Of a stretch of DNA of 64,000 nt, positions 1-8,846 are shown piece by piece. Position 1 is the stretch's first letter; every line of letters starts with the position of its first letter. Both the position numbers and the translations under genes were made by a program. The DNA is from DATJCV01 sp963707665 (lineage in GTDB: Bacteria > Pseudomonadota > Gammaproteobacteria > Burkholderiales > Burkholderiaceae_D): assembly GCA_963707665.1 (NCBI GenBank), contig CAVPQU010000018.1, positions 496,001-560,000 on the forward strand. Direction: 5' to 3'. The notes under the pieces were generated by a model. That model made no database searches. It saw only the letters and a list, made by a program, of their open reading frames with translations, and was not told the origin of the DNA.

Positions 1-2
1 CT

Positions 3-404
3 GACGATGGTTTGGTGCTGCATGATAAGGATGTTTGCATCGGTTGCGGCTACTGCTCTTACGCTTGTCCGTTCGGGGCGCCGCAGTTTCCATCCAACGG
101 CACGTTTGGCTTGCGCGGCAAGATGGACAAATGCACGTTTTGCGCCGGCGGCCCGGAAGCCGATGGCTCGCAGGCTGAATTTGAAAAATATGGGCGCAAT
201 CGTCTGGCGGAAGGCAAACTGCCGGCCTGCGCAGAAATGTGTTCCACCAAGGCATTGCTAGGTGGCGATGGCGATGTAATTGCAGACATTTTGCGAAATC
301 GTGTCATGCATCGCGGTAAAGGCAGTGAAGTATGGGGTTGGGGTACCGCCTACGGCAAGTCGCACAATCCAGATGCGAAAGCTCCGGAGGAGAAAAAATC
401 ATGA
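3..404 (+). CDS. Formate dehydrogenase iron-sulfur (beta) subunit, 5' end cut by window
   Basis: C-terminal about 134 residues of the electron-transfer subunit that carries electrons from the molybdopterin catalytic subunit to the membrane cytochrome b. The frame is open from the left edge, so the true start lies outside. A ferredoxin-type motif is visible at the start (DVCIGCGYCSYACPFG, a CxxCxxCxxxC pattern), followed by two more cysteine pairs (KCTFC and ACAEMC), as in four-cluster beta subunits. The stop overlaps the ATG of the next gene (ATGA), so translation is probably coupled. Following genes for a lipoprotein, a cytochrome b gamma subunit and FdhD support the formate dehydrogenase reading over other ferredoxin-like oxidoreductase subunits. 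Confidence 0.9.
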   Translation, partial: DDGLVLHDKDVCIGCGYCSYACPFGAPQFPSNGTFGLRGKMDKCTFCAGGPEADGSQAEFEKYGRNRLAEGKLPACAEMCSTKALLGGDGDVIADILRNRVMHRGKGSEVWGWGTAYGKSHNPDAKAPEEKKS

Positions 405-625
405 TCCGTCTGATTGGGATTGCTCTGCTGACGGTGGGCTTGGCCGCCTGTAGTGAACCAAACCAGTCTTTATATGCATCGAGCGCAAAAGTAGATGGCA
501 AGCCTTGGCAGGGCGCACAAAATTCATTTGTCGCGCCCGGCTGGCAGCCTGGCGACAAAACGCGCTGGGAAAACCAATTGCGGGAGCGCGCAAAAACGCA
601 AAATGAATACTTGAAGGTTCACTGA
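401..625 (+). CDS. Small lipoprotein of the formate dehydrogenase operon
   Basis: A 74-residue protein whose ATG overlaps the stop of the beta-subunit gene and is preceded by a good ribosome binding site (CGGAGGA, about 386-392). The N-terminus is a short signal peptide ending in a lipobox (VGLAAC), so the mature protein should be lipid-anchored at the cysteine near residue 17. The rest is polar, with tryptophans (KPWQGAQNSF, GWQPGDKTRWENQLRER), and shows no domain I recognise. Position between the beta and gamma subunit genes suggests a role in assembly or anchoring of the periplasmic-side enzyme, but this is inference from context only. Confidence 0.8.
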   Translation: MIRLIGIALLTVGLAACSEPNQSLYASSAKVDGKPWQGAQNSFVAPGWQPGDKTRWENQLRERAKTQNEYLKVH

Positions 626-646
626 GCATATGGTGCAGGAGTCATC

Positions 647-1804
647 ATGAAAAAATGGATTGCCGGCTTGGGGCTGAGTTTTTCACTGATGCTGGTGACG
701 ACTGGCGGTGCCTTGGCCCAAAATCAGGATGCGGGTCATCCTGTCGTCGCTGCGCCTAATGCTTCGCAATCGATTCCCAATGTCGAATCGGAGTCGCTTG
801 AGTATCTGAAGCAGAATCAGGCTGAGCGAACCCGAGACCAGCCCGGCAATCTGGCTCCAACCTACCGGATTGTAAAAGAAGGTCGGCAAAATTATTCCAG
901 TTTGCCGGCGCGCGAGGCCGGGGTTCTGATCCAACCTAAAGTGCGCTTTCCAGGACAGGCGCACGCCACGACAGCTGGCGAAGCCTGGCGCAATTATCGC
1001 AACGGCCCGCTGACGCAGATTGGTGGCTGGATGCTGGTTGTGGCGGTATTGGGTATTGCCGTTGCGTATCTTGTGTTTGGCACGTCCAAATTGAAGGAGC
1101 GCCCATCTGGCAGGGTGATTGAACGCTTCACTTCGCTGGAGCGGATTGCCCACTGGACCACCGCCATCAGTTTTATTGTGCTTGCGCTAACCGGCATTAC
1201 CATGCTGTTCGGGCGCTACATCATATTGCCGCTATTCGGTGCCACTTTGTTTGGATGGTTTTCATTTGCCTGCAAGAATATCCATAATTTTGTTGGCCCA
1301 GTCTTCACCGTGGCGTTGGTCGTCGTTTTTCTCATCTTCGTCAAGGACAACCTGGCAGAAGCGACTGACGTGAAATGGTTGACGCGGCTGGGTGGCATAT
1401 TCGGCAAGGAAAATGTAAGCTCGGGACGCTTTAATGCTGGCGAAAAGCTCTGGTTTTGGGGTGGTGTAGTGCTGCTCGGCCTGTTTGTCAGCAGTTCCGG
1501 CTTTGTGCTGAACATGTTGATTCCGGGATTCGACTACACGCGCGGCAATATGCAAATCGCCAACGTGGTCCACCTTATCAGTGCGGTGATTTTCATGAGC
1601 ATTGCACTTGGACATATCTACATGGGCACGCTTGGCATGGAAGGCGCCTACACGGCGATGGCCACCGGATATGTTGATGACGAGTGGGCGAAAGAACATC
1701 ATGATCTGTGGTACGACGACATCCAGAGCGGCAAAATTCCACGGATCCGCAGTGAGGATGCAACCGGCAAAAATACCGCGTATCGGCTGCCTGCCGAAGG
1801 CTGA
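647..1804 (+). CDS. Formate dehydrogenase gamma subunit (membrane cytochrome b)
   Basis: 385 residues. It begins with a cleavable-looking signal peptide (MKKWIAGLGLSFSLMLVTTG..ALAQ), then a soluble periplasmic stretch of about 100 residues, then the four-helix diheme cytochrome b core of the FdoI/FdnI family. Candidate haem-ligand histidines sit in ERIAHWTTAISF, CKNIHNFVGPVF and VVHLISAVIFMSIALGHIY. This subunit anchors the complex and passes electrons to quinone. The long N-terminal extension is typical of FDH3-like gamma subunits rather than the short E. coli form. It starts 21 bp after the lipoprotein gene behind GCAGGAG, so it belongs to the same operon. Confidence 0.92.
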   Translation: MKKWIAGLGLSFSLMLVTTGGALAQNQDAGHPVVAAPNASQSIPNVESESLEYLKQNQAERTRDQPGNLAPTYRIVKEGRQNYSSLPAREAGVLIQPKVRFPGQAHATTAGEAWRNYRNGPLTQIGGWMLVVAVLGIAVAYLVFGTSKLKERPSGRVIERFTSLERIAHWTTAISFIVLALTGITMLFGRYIILPLFGATLFGWFSFACKNIHNFVGPVFTVALVVVFLIFVKDNLAEATDVKWLTRLGGIFGKENVSSGRFNAGEKLWFWGGVVLLGLFVSSSGFVLNMLIPGFDYTRGNMQIANVVHLISAVIFMSIALGHIYMGTLGMEGAYTAMATGYVDDEWAKEHHDLWYDDIQSGKIPRIRSEDATGKNTAYRLPAEG

Positions 1805-1910
1805 TCGGCTTCGCCACGAAATCTGTTGTATCGTTGCCGTCAGGCGCTGATCAAGTCGGCAAATGATTCACCCATCCTAAAGGGTGTTGCCTGGTGCAAC
1901 ACGCAAGCCT

Positions 1911-2756
1911 ATGTCGTTTCGCCCGCTTCTATCCAATTCCAGTGTTGACCTGACTCGCGAGATTGAAGCCGTGGATGAGCGTGGCCGGGTGTCGACCATC
2001 TCGATTCCGGCAGAGCGGCCGCTGACGATGTATGTGGACAAGCGCGAACTGGTCACCCTGATGACGCTGGGAGGCGCGCCGGAAGCCCTGACACTTGGCT
2101 ATTTACGCAATCAGCGCTTGGTCAAAAGGATTGAGGATATTTTATCGGTGCAGGTCGACTGGGAGGTCGAGGCTGTTGCGGTGACCACCCGCAAGGGAAT
2201 TGCCAACCTCAAGGAGCGCACCGCGAAACGGGTAGTTACCACTGGCTGCGGGCAAGGATCCGTCTTTGGTGGCTTGATGGATGACGTGGACAAGATTCAA
2301 TTGCCGCCGAATGCGCGACTGGCGCAGGCTGTTGTATATCAAATCGTCGATACGATCCGGACCCAGCAATCGATCTATAAGCAGGCTGGGTCGGTGCATG
2401 GTTGCGCACTGTTTTCGGCCAGCGGCGACTTGCTCTATTTCGTCGAGGATGTCGGCCGCCACAACGCGGTGGATGCGATCGCCGGCAGAATGTGGCTGGA
2501 CGGTATCGACGGCGATGACAAGGTTTTCTACACAACCGGCCGCTTGACCTCCGAAATGGTCATCAAGGGAGCGCAGATGGGTATCCCATTTCTGCTCTCA
2601 CGTTCCGGCACCACGCAGATGGGGCACATGGTCGCCGAGCGTTTAGGTATGTCTCTACTTGCCCGCTGTTCCGGCAAACATTTCCTGTTACTGTCCGGCC
2701 GCGAACGCTTGTTACTGGATCCGGCATTGGCTGGGGGAACTTTGAAGGTTGCGTAG
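1911..2756 (+). CDS. fdhD: FdhD, sulfurtransferase for formate dehydrogenase cofactor
   Basis: 281 residues from the ATG at 1911. A GTG nine codons upstream is possible, but the ATG matches the usual family N-terminus. FdhD transfers sulfur from IscS to the molybdenum bis-MGD cofactor of formate dehydrogenase. The conserved segment VVTTGCGQGS holds the functional cysteine near residue 113; as in many homologs there is a single Cys here rather than the E. coli CxxC. Other family landmarks are SVHGCALF, EDVGRHNAVD and YTTGRLTSEMV. It follows the formate dehydrogenase subunits in the same direction with a 106-bp gap. Confidence 0.95.
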   Translation: MSFRPLLSNSSVDLTREIEAVDERGRVSTISIPAERPLTMYVDKRELVTLMTLGGAPEALTLGYLRNQRLVKRIEDILSVQVDWEVEAVAVTTRKGIANLKERTAKRVVTTGCGQGSVFGGLMDDVDKIQLPPNARLAQAVVYQIVDTIRTQQSIYKQAGSVHGCALFSASGDLLYFVEDVGRHNAVDAIAGRMWLDGIDGDDKVFYTTGRLTSEMVIKGAQMGIPFLLSRSGTTQMGHMVAERLGMSLLARCSGKHFLLLSGRERLLLDPALAGGTLKVA

Positions 2757-2837
2757 GTCTCGCCTAGCAGGGCAAGCGGGTAAAATACTATTTTTCTACA
2801 TAGCGGCTTTGGCTATCCAAGGCCGTTTTTATTTGCC

Positions 2838-4232
2838 ATGACTGTACGCACCCGTTTTGCTCCAAGCCCCACCGGCTATCTTCATCTGGGAGGAGCTCGT
2901 ACCGCGCTCTTCGCCTGGGCATACGCACGGCACTTCGGCGGCACCTTCATTTTGCGAATTGAAGACACCGATCTGGAGCGCTCCACTCCGGAAGCGGTGC
3001 AGGCGATCCTCGACGGGATGCAATGGCTGGGCTTGCAGCATGACGAAGGACCGTTCTATCAAATGCAACGCATGGATCGCTACCGCGAGGTGGTCGACCG
3101 GATGCTTGAGGATGGTTCTGCATACTATTGCTACTGCAGTCCGGAGGAAGTGGAACACATGCGCAACCGCCAGCGCGCCGCCGGTGAAAAACCGCGCTAC
3201 GATGGCACCTGGCGCCCGGAAACCGGCAAGGTATTGCCGCCTGTGCCGGAAGGGCGCAAGCCGGTGGTGCGCTTTCGCAATCCGATCGATGGCGACGTCC
3301 GCTGGGACGATCTGGTGAAAGGGCCGATCACGATCGCCAACCGTGAAATGGATGACCTGGTGATCGCGCGGCCGGACGGGACTCCGACCTACAATTTCTG
3401 CGTCGTGGTCGATGACTGGGACATGCGGATCACGCACGTGATCCGCGGCGACGATCATGTCAACAATACGCCGCGCCAGATCAATATTCTGAAAGCGCTG
3501 GGCGCCACACTGCCGCAATATGGTCATGTGCCGATGATTCTCGGTGCCGATGGCGAAAAACTGTCAAAGCGACACGGCGCCGTGAGCGTCATGGAATATC
3601 CGGCGCAGGGATATCTGCCGGAGGCGATGCTCAATTATCTGGCGCGGCTTGGCTGGAGTCACGGCGACGACGAGATATTTTCGATGCAGGAATTCTGTTC
3701 CTGGTTCGATCTCAATCATCTGTCGAAATCGCCGGCGCAATTCAATCCGGAAAAACTGGCGTGGCTCAACAATCATTATTTGAAGTTGGCGGACGAGTCT
3801 CGTCTGGAACAATTGGTGCGGCCTTTACTGGAGCGGGCAGGCGCGCAATTCGATCGCGCGCCTGATTTGTCGGCGGTATTGCATCTACTGAAGGAGCGCG
3901 CCAATACCACGGTGGAACTGGCGGGCGAAGCGATGCTTTTTTATCGACAGCCCGCACCGGATGCTGATTTGCTTCGACAGCATGTCACTGACGCGGTGAA
4001 GCCGGCGTTGATTGACTATATGCAGCGCTGCAACAGCGTGGAATGGAACCGGCAGGGATTGTCGCTGATGCTGAAGGACGTGTTAAAGGTGCATCAACTG
4101 AAAATGCCGCAGCTGGCGATGCCATTACGGTTGATGCTGACAGGGCAGCTGCAGACGCCGTCGATCGACGCCGTGATCGCATTGTTCGACCGCGAGGAAG
4201 TCATTGCCAGGCTGCAGAAATATCTCGCGTAA
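2838..4232 (+). CDS. gltX: Glutamyl-tRNA synthetase
   Basis: 464 residues, normal length for bacterial class I GluRS. It charges tRNA-Glu with glutamate. The HIGH-type signature is in APSPTGYLHLGGARTALF (residues about 8-25) and the KMSKS-type loop is EKLSKRHG (about residue 240). The zinc-region segment contains CYCSPEE near residue 98. The C-terminal helical anticodon-binding domain is complete to the stop. The tRNA-Ala and tRNA-Glu genes follow within 180 bp, so the enzyme and one of its substrates sit side by side. Confidence 0.98.
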   Translation: MTVRTRFAPSPTGYLHLGGARTALFAWAYARHFGGTFILRIEDTDLERSTPEAVQAILDGMQWLGLQHDEGPFYQMQRMDRYREVVDRMLEDGSAYYCYCSPEEVEHMRNRQRAAGEKPRYDGTWRPETGKVLPPVPEGRKPVVRFRNPIDGDVRWDDLVKGPITIANREMDDLVIARPDGTPTYNFCVVVDDWDMRITHVIRGDDHVNNTPRQINILKALGATLPQYGHVPMILGADGEKLSKRHGAVSVMEYPAQGYLPEAMLNYLARLGWSHGDDEIFSMQEFCSWFDLNHLSKSPAQFNPEKLAWLNNHYLKLADESRLEQLVRPLLERAGAQFDRAPDLSAVLHLLKERANTTVELAGEAMLFYRQPAPDADLLRQHVTDAVKPALIDYMQRCNSVEWNRQGLSLMLKDVLKVHQLKMPQLAMPLRLMLTGQLQTPSIDAVIALFDREEVIARLQKYLA

Positions 4233-4246
4233 ATAGTGAAATCGGA

Positions 4247-4276
4247 TTTACATCAGAGTAAAAGCTTTGCTATAAT
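4247..4276 (+). promoter_or_regulatory. Sigma70-type promoter for the tRNA pair
   Basis: TTTACA at 4247-4252 (5 of 6 to TTGACA), an 18-bp spacer and a perfect TATAAT at 4271-4276. It ends 14 bp before the first base of tRNA-Ala, the right distance for a tRNA transcript leader. Confidence 0.75.
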
Positions 4277-4290
4277 CTCGTTTCTTTGCA

Positions 4291-4366
<76 letters not shown>

Positions 4367-4408
4367 ACAAAGAAGTAACATTTAGGTCAGTAGTACGGAC
4401 AGTCCATT

Positions 4409-4484
4409 GTCCCCATCGTCTAGAGGCCTAGGACATCACCCTTTCACGGTGAGTACAGGGGTTCGAATCCCCTTGGGGACGCCA
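4409..4484 (+). tRNA. tRNA-Glu (anticodon TTC)
   Basis: 76 nt with encoded CCA. The acceptor stem GTCCCCA pairs with TGGGGAC, discriminator base G. The anticodon arm CACC-CTTTCAC-GGTG gives anticodon TTC, and the T-arm holds GGTTCGAATCC. It lies 42 bp after tRNA-Ala and probably shares its transcript. Confidence 0.97.
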
Positions 4485-4510
4485 AGATTCTCGGTCATGC
4501 GAGAAAGAGA

Positions 4511-4540
4511 AAGCCCCGATTATTCGGGGCTTTTTTGTTT
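4511..4540 (+). terminator. Rho-independent terminator of the tRNA unit
   Basis: Stem AGCCCCGA / TCGGGGCT with a TTAT loop, followed by TTTTTT. It ends the tRNA-Ala/tRNA-Glu transcript. Confidence 0.85.
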
Positions 4541-5214
4541 TTGGCTCACGACACAAAACGGTTGTGCACGGGTTGCAGCCACGCTTTCCATGTTCGCATC
4601 GGCATGCCCATGTTGAACGTCTTTATTTATCGTTGCGAGACGTCGCCGTGCCTTATCCCGCCTGTTTCCATTCATTCCATTTCACCGCCGATCCTGTGTG
4701 CGGCGCGGCGCGGACACGTGCATTCACGGTTGCATTCTAAAAAATCTCGTATCGCAAAAAAACGATTCCATGCCATGGATATCGTCTGGTAATACAAACG
4801 CATCGACCGTGATGATTGATGGGAGGGCGGTAGATACGATCGTCGACGACGATGTTGCGCGACGACATGGCAAGTCGGCCGTTCGCTCGCATTGATTTGA
4901 TTGTGTGGGTGCTTTTCGAGTAGATGTGCCGAAGTCTTTGCGCAAGGTATCGATGCTTGAGCGCGCGCGCCTGCACGCTTGAGTAATAGCCGTCAAATTG
5001 AAACTGGGGGCAAGGACTTGGAGACCGGGCTGGCTATGTTTCAGCGACGCCCGATTTCTCTTTCGTCCGGCACGCTGCGATGGGTGTGCCTGGAGTATGC
5101 CATGATATCTGAGCATATACGGCCGGAAATACGGCATTTCCTGTTGGAGTATATGGGCATGGTTCGGAATGACAAGGATTGCGGACGCGATTCGAGTCAG
5201 GCAGCGATCCTGGT
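4541..5214. other. Long gap without a recognisable gene
   Basis: About 670 bases with no open frame that has a convincing start, ribosome site or family match. The only structured feature I see is copy A of the GAGTAT repeat at 5093-5154. Short open frames here have no coding character I trust. Confidence 0.6.
5093..5154 (+). repeat. GAGTAT intergenic element, copy A
   Basis: Left box GAGTATGC at 5093-5100 and right box GAGTATAT at 5147-5154, preceded by TTG; the box starts are 54 bp apart. The inner position that carries CCGATA in other copies reads CCGGAA here. It lies between the tRNA terminator and a minus-strand gene, so it is not upstream of any start. Confidence 0.75.
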
Positions 5215-5649
5215 TCAGTTACGGAGATGGAATTTGTGCCGCAGTACCAGTCTTTCAGAGCCGATCAAGCTGTTCAACCCGGTGATCAATTCGATCAGGC
5301 GCTCGCCCGGAATCGCCCAGATCGCACCGCGCGGCATCTGCGCGCCGGTGGCGGCAACAATCAGCGGCGCCACCCAAGTGGCGTCGTTGTCGACGTCGAG
5401 CAGAATGTGGCCGTCGGGAGCAGTATGCAGGACGATTTCACCGCCGTTCGTCAGCATCAGGCAAACGCCCTGGCCGCGGCCATGGTCGGCAGCAGTGCCC
5501 GCACCGCGCTCATGTTCGATCTGTTGCAGTTCGTGATTCAGCCGATCGATCCAGGCCTCGATTTCCTGCGGCGATTTCAGTTCAATCCAGGGGCGTGCCT
5601 CGGGCTGGAACCCGGCATCCAACTTGGAAGTGTGCCCCGCCGGCCTCAA
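5215..5649 (-). CDS. Hypothetical protein, translationally coupled to the FrnE-like gene
   Basis: 144 residues. I do not recognise the family. The likely start is a TTG at 5649 that overlaps the stop of the upstream gene (TTGA), a typical coupling arrangement. The protein is soluble, with an N-terminal helical segment (PQEIEAWIDRLNHELQQIEH), a beta-rich middle (GEIVLHTAPDGHILLDV) and a basic C-terminus (ERLVLRHKFHLRN). It has no signal peptide and no membrane segment. Start and function are uncertain; conservation beside the FrnE-like gene in relatives would be the best evidence that it is real. Confidence 0.6.
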   Translation of the reverse strand: MRPAGHTSKLDAGFQPEARPWIELKSPQEIEAWIDRLNHELQQIEHERGAGTAADHGRGQGVCLMLTNGGEIVLHTAPDGHILLDVDNDATWVAPLIVAATGAQMPRGAIWAIPGERLIELITGLNSLIGSERLVLRHKFHLRN

Positions 5650-6341
5650 GCGCGGCTCGCCGGTTCGACCGCTGCATCGCTGGCAGTTGGCGTCGCCGAT
5701 TGCGCCACGATTTGCCGCAAGGCCTGTTCAAACGCCTCCACCGGCTGCCCTCCTTGCAGCAGGAATCGCTCATTGATGATGATGGCGGGGACGGAATTGA
5801 TTCCGAGGTTGAGGTATTGGCGTTCGCGGGCGCGCACGTTGGCGGTATAGGCATCGCTTGCCAGAATTTCGGCGGCGCGTTTCGCATCCAGCCCGACTTG
5901 GTCCGCCAATCCGATCAGGACTTCGTGTGCGCTCGGGTCCTTGCCGTCGGTGAAGTACGCTTTGAACAAGGCGTGTTTCAGGGCCGCTTGACGTCCTTCC
6001 AATTCCGCCCAATGCAGTAGACGGTGCGCATCGAAGGTGTTGTAGATGCGGCCACGCTGCTCCATGTTGAAGGTAAAGCCGAGCGCCGCACCACGGGCGC
6101 GGATCGCCTCGCGATTGGCCGCCGATTGCTGTGCCGTGGCGCCGTATTTTTCGGCCAGATGCTCGCCGATGTCCTGGCCGCCGGGGGCCATGTCCGGGTT
6201 CAGCTCGAACGGCTGGAAGTGTATCTCTGGAGTGACCTGGTCAGCCAGTCGGGCCAATGCCTGTTCCAGCGCGCTTAGCCCGATCACGCACCACGGACAC
6301 GATACGTCCGACACGAAATCGATTTTCATTGGGGTTGCCAT
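5646..6341 (-). CDS. DsbA-family oxidoreductase, FrnE-like
   Basis: 231 residues from the ATG at 6341; an upstream in-frame extension lacks family character. FrnE-like members of the DsbA superfamily are cytoplasmic thioredoxin-fold proteins with dithiol oxidoreductase activity. The active site CPWC sits near residue 17 in DFVSDVSCPWCVIG, and the cis-Pro region SVPAIIINERFLLQGGQPVE is near the C-terminus. Further landmarks are FQPFELNPDMAPGG and NTFDAHRLLHWA. There is no signal peptide, consistent with a cytoplasmic site. The substrate is unknown. Confidence 0.9.
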   Translation of the reverse strand: MATPMKIDFVSDVSCPWCVIGLSALEQALARLADQVTPEIHFQPFELNPDMAPGGQDIGEHLAEKYGATAQQSAANREAIRARGAALGFTFNMEQRGRIYNTFDAHRLLHWAELEGRQAALKHALFKAYFTDGKDPSAHEVLIGLADQVGLDAKRAAEILASDAYTANVRARERQYLNLGINSVPAIIINERFLLQGGQPVEAFEQALRQIVAQSATPTASDAAVEPASRA

Positions 6342-6642
6342 TTTTCTGCCTTTGAGATTGGTCTGGATTGCAGAGGCCGTCCGGGATGCCGGTGATGGCT
6401 GTGCTTTCCGTTCAGTCGCCACATGACTGCATCATCGCAGATTTCGGCAGGTGGATTGAGATCGGGTCTGGTTGACAGCTGACGCCGCGCGAGGCAGTTA
6501 CGCTTGCCGGAAGGACATGTGGCGCCACAATTGCGCGCAGTAAAAAGCCGCAAGGCGCGGCTTTTTGCGTTCATTCACGATTCGCTCTATTTCCGAGCCG
6601 GAAATTCGGTTTGAAGGCCGCGCTCCCGGTCGTGCTTCGCAA
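6342..6642. other. Intergenic region between FrnE-like and FadJ-like genes
   Basis: 301 bases holding the upstream region of the FrnE-like gene and the terminator of the FadJ-like gene (6542-6566). I see no coding sequence. Confidence 0.6.
6542..6566 (-). terminator. Terminator after the FadJ-like gene
   Basis: Stem AAAAAGCCGC / GCGGCTTTTT with a 5-nt loop. A and T tracts on both sides would let it work in either direction, but it lies 77 bp downstream of the minus-strand FadJ-like stop. Confidence 0.75.
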
Positions 6643-8800
6643 CTACTCGAACCGCGTGTTGCTGCGCGCATGCTCCAGCAGCAATGCAGGCGGCGCGAAG
6701 CGCTCGCCATAGCGCTGGCGTAATTGTTCGGCGCGTTCGGTAAATTTGCCGACGCCGACATGATTGACAAATTGGATAGCGCCGCCGGTCCAGCCGGGGA
6801 AGCCGATACCGAAGATGGAGCCGATGTTGGCGTCGCGGGTGGATTCCAGTACTTTCTCTTCGAGACAGCGAATGGTTTCGATGCTCTGGATGTAGAGGAT
6901 GCGGTCGCGCACATCCTGGTAGGGAATGGTGACGTCCGCCTTGACGAACAGCGAGCGCAATTCCGGCCACAGAAATTTCTTGCCGCCATTTACCGCAGGG
7001 TCGTGCGGATATTCGTAAAAGCCGGCGCCGGCGGCTTTGCCCGCGCGCTTGAATTCATGCACCATGCGTTCGACGATGGCGGTGGCAGGATGCACCGGCC
7101 AGGTTTTGCCTTCGGCAGCCAGGTCGGCCCTGGCCTGGTTGGCGACATGCAGCGACAGCGTCAGCGATACTTCGTCCTGCACCGCCAGCGGACCGACCGG
7201 CATGCCGACCGCCAGCGCGGCGTTTTCAATCAGGGCCGGCTCCAGCCCTTCGGCCAGCATCGCGATGCCTTCGTTGACGAAGGTGCCGAACACCCGGCTG
7301 GTAAAAAAGCCGCGCGAATCGTTGACCACGATCGGCAGCTTGCCGATCTGCTGCACGTAGTCATAGGCGCGCGCCAGCGTTTCGGGCGCCGTTTTTGCGC
7401 CGCGGATGATTTCGACCAGTTGCATCTTGTCGACCGGCGAGAAGAAGTGCAGGCCGATGAAGCGTGCCGGGTCGGAAAACGCCTGCGCCAGCCCGGTGAT
7501 GGGCAGGGTCGAGGTGTTGGATGCCATCACACCGTGGGGTGCGAGGAAGGCTTCTGCTTCCCTGGTGACTTGCGCTTTCAGTTCGCGCTGCTCGAACACC
7601 GCTTCGATGATCAGGTCGCAACCGGCCAGGTCGGCGGCCGCAGCCGTCGCGTGAATCAATCCCAGCGTTGCGGCCGCCTTGTCCGCGCTCATGCGCCCTT
7701 GCTGCACGCGCTTTTCCAGTAGTTTCGCGCTGTAGGCCTTGCCGTTTTCCGCCTGCTCGACGGCGACGTCCTTCAGCACGCAGGCAATGCCGCGGCTGGC
7801 ATTGCTCCAGGCGATGCCGGCGCCCATCATGCCGGCGCCGAGAATGCCGACCTTGGCCGCGCGCCATTGCGGGATGTCGCGCGGGCGGCTTTTGCCGGCG
7901 CTGATTTCCTGCATCTGGAAAAAGAAGGTGCCGATCATGTTTTTAGCGACCTGGCCGGTGGCGAGATGGACGAAATAACGGCCTTCGATCGCCAGCGCAT
8001 TGTCGAAATCGACTTGCGCGCCTTCCACCATCGCGCACAGGATGGCCTCCGGCGCCGGGTAGTTGCCGCGCGTTTTTTCGCGCAGCATGGCGGGCGCCAC
8101 CTGTACCATCGGCAGCATTTTCGGCGAGTTGGGAGCGCCGCCCGGCAGCCGGTAGCCGTCGGCATCCCACGGTTGGCGCGCATTCGGATTGGCGGCAATC
8201 CAGGCATCGGCCTGCTGGATCAGGTCGGCGCGATCGCTGGCCAGGGCGTGAATGAATCCGGTTTTGAGCGCTTCCTGCGGCGCCAGGCGCTTGCCTTCGA
8301 GCAGATACGGCATGGCTTCCTGCAAGCCGAGCAGGCGCACCGTGCGCACCACGCCGCCAGCTCCGGGCAGCAGGCCAAGCGTCACTTCGGGAAAGCCAAA
8401 CTGGATCTTTGGATGCTGGAGGCTGATGCGGTGATGGCAGGCCAGCGCCAGCTCCAGGCCGCCGCCCAGCGCACTGCCGTTGAGCGCGGCGACCACCGGC
8501 CGCCCGAGTTTTTCCAGGCGCCGCAAGACGGCCTGGTTGGCCGCAATCATGCGCGAGCAGTCTGCAGCCTGCTGCTGGCCGGATCGCGATCAGTTCCTTC
8601 AGATCGCCGCCGGCGAAAAAAGTATCTTTGCCGGAAGTCAGGATCACACCCTTGATCTGTTCGCGCTCATTTTCCAGGCGCGTCACGGCCTCGGCCAGCG
8701 CCGCCTGGAATGCCGCATTCATGGTGTTGACTGCCTGTCCCGGCATGTCGATGGTGAGTGTGACGATGCCGCCGGCATCCGTCCGGTAGTCGATGATCAT
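6643..8800 (-). CDS. Enoyl-CoA hydratase/3-hydroxyacyl-CoA dehydrogenase fusion (FadJ/FadB-like), one frameshift
   Basis: Multifunctional beta-oxidation enzyme of about 718 residues. The N-terminal crotonase domain shows FFAGGDLKELIAIR and the oxyanion-hole region NGSALGGGLELALACHH. It is followed by a Rossmann dehydrogenase domain (VGILGAGMMGAGIAW) and the 3HCDH C-terminal region (FFTSRVFGTFVNEG). The reading frame breaks once near 8578: removing one C after the codons for LIAIR joins the two halves and restores family spacing. A G-type start at 8815 is possible, but the ATG at 8800 has GGAG at good spacing. It lies 46 bp after the thiolase gene, so they form a two-gene beta-oxidation operon. 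The break may be a sequencing error. Confidence 0.88.
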
Positions 8801-8846
8801 CCTGGTGTTCTCCACGCAATGTGTTGTCGGTAGTGAGCGCCAGTCG

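Noticed and set aside
4724..5137. Minus-strand open frame of 137 codons in the gap after the tRNAs
   Set aside because: No ribosome site, biased low-complexity composition, no recognisable fold, and copy A of the repeat overlaps it.
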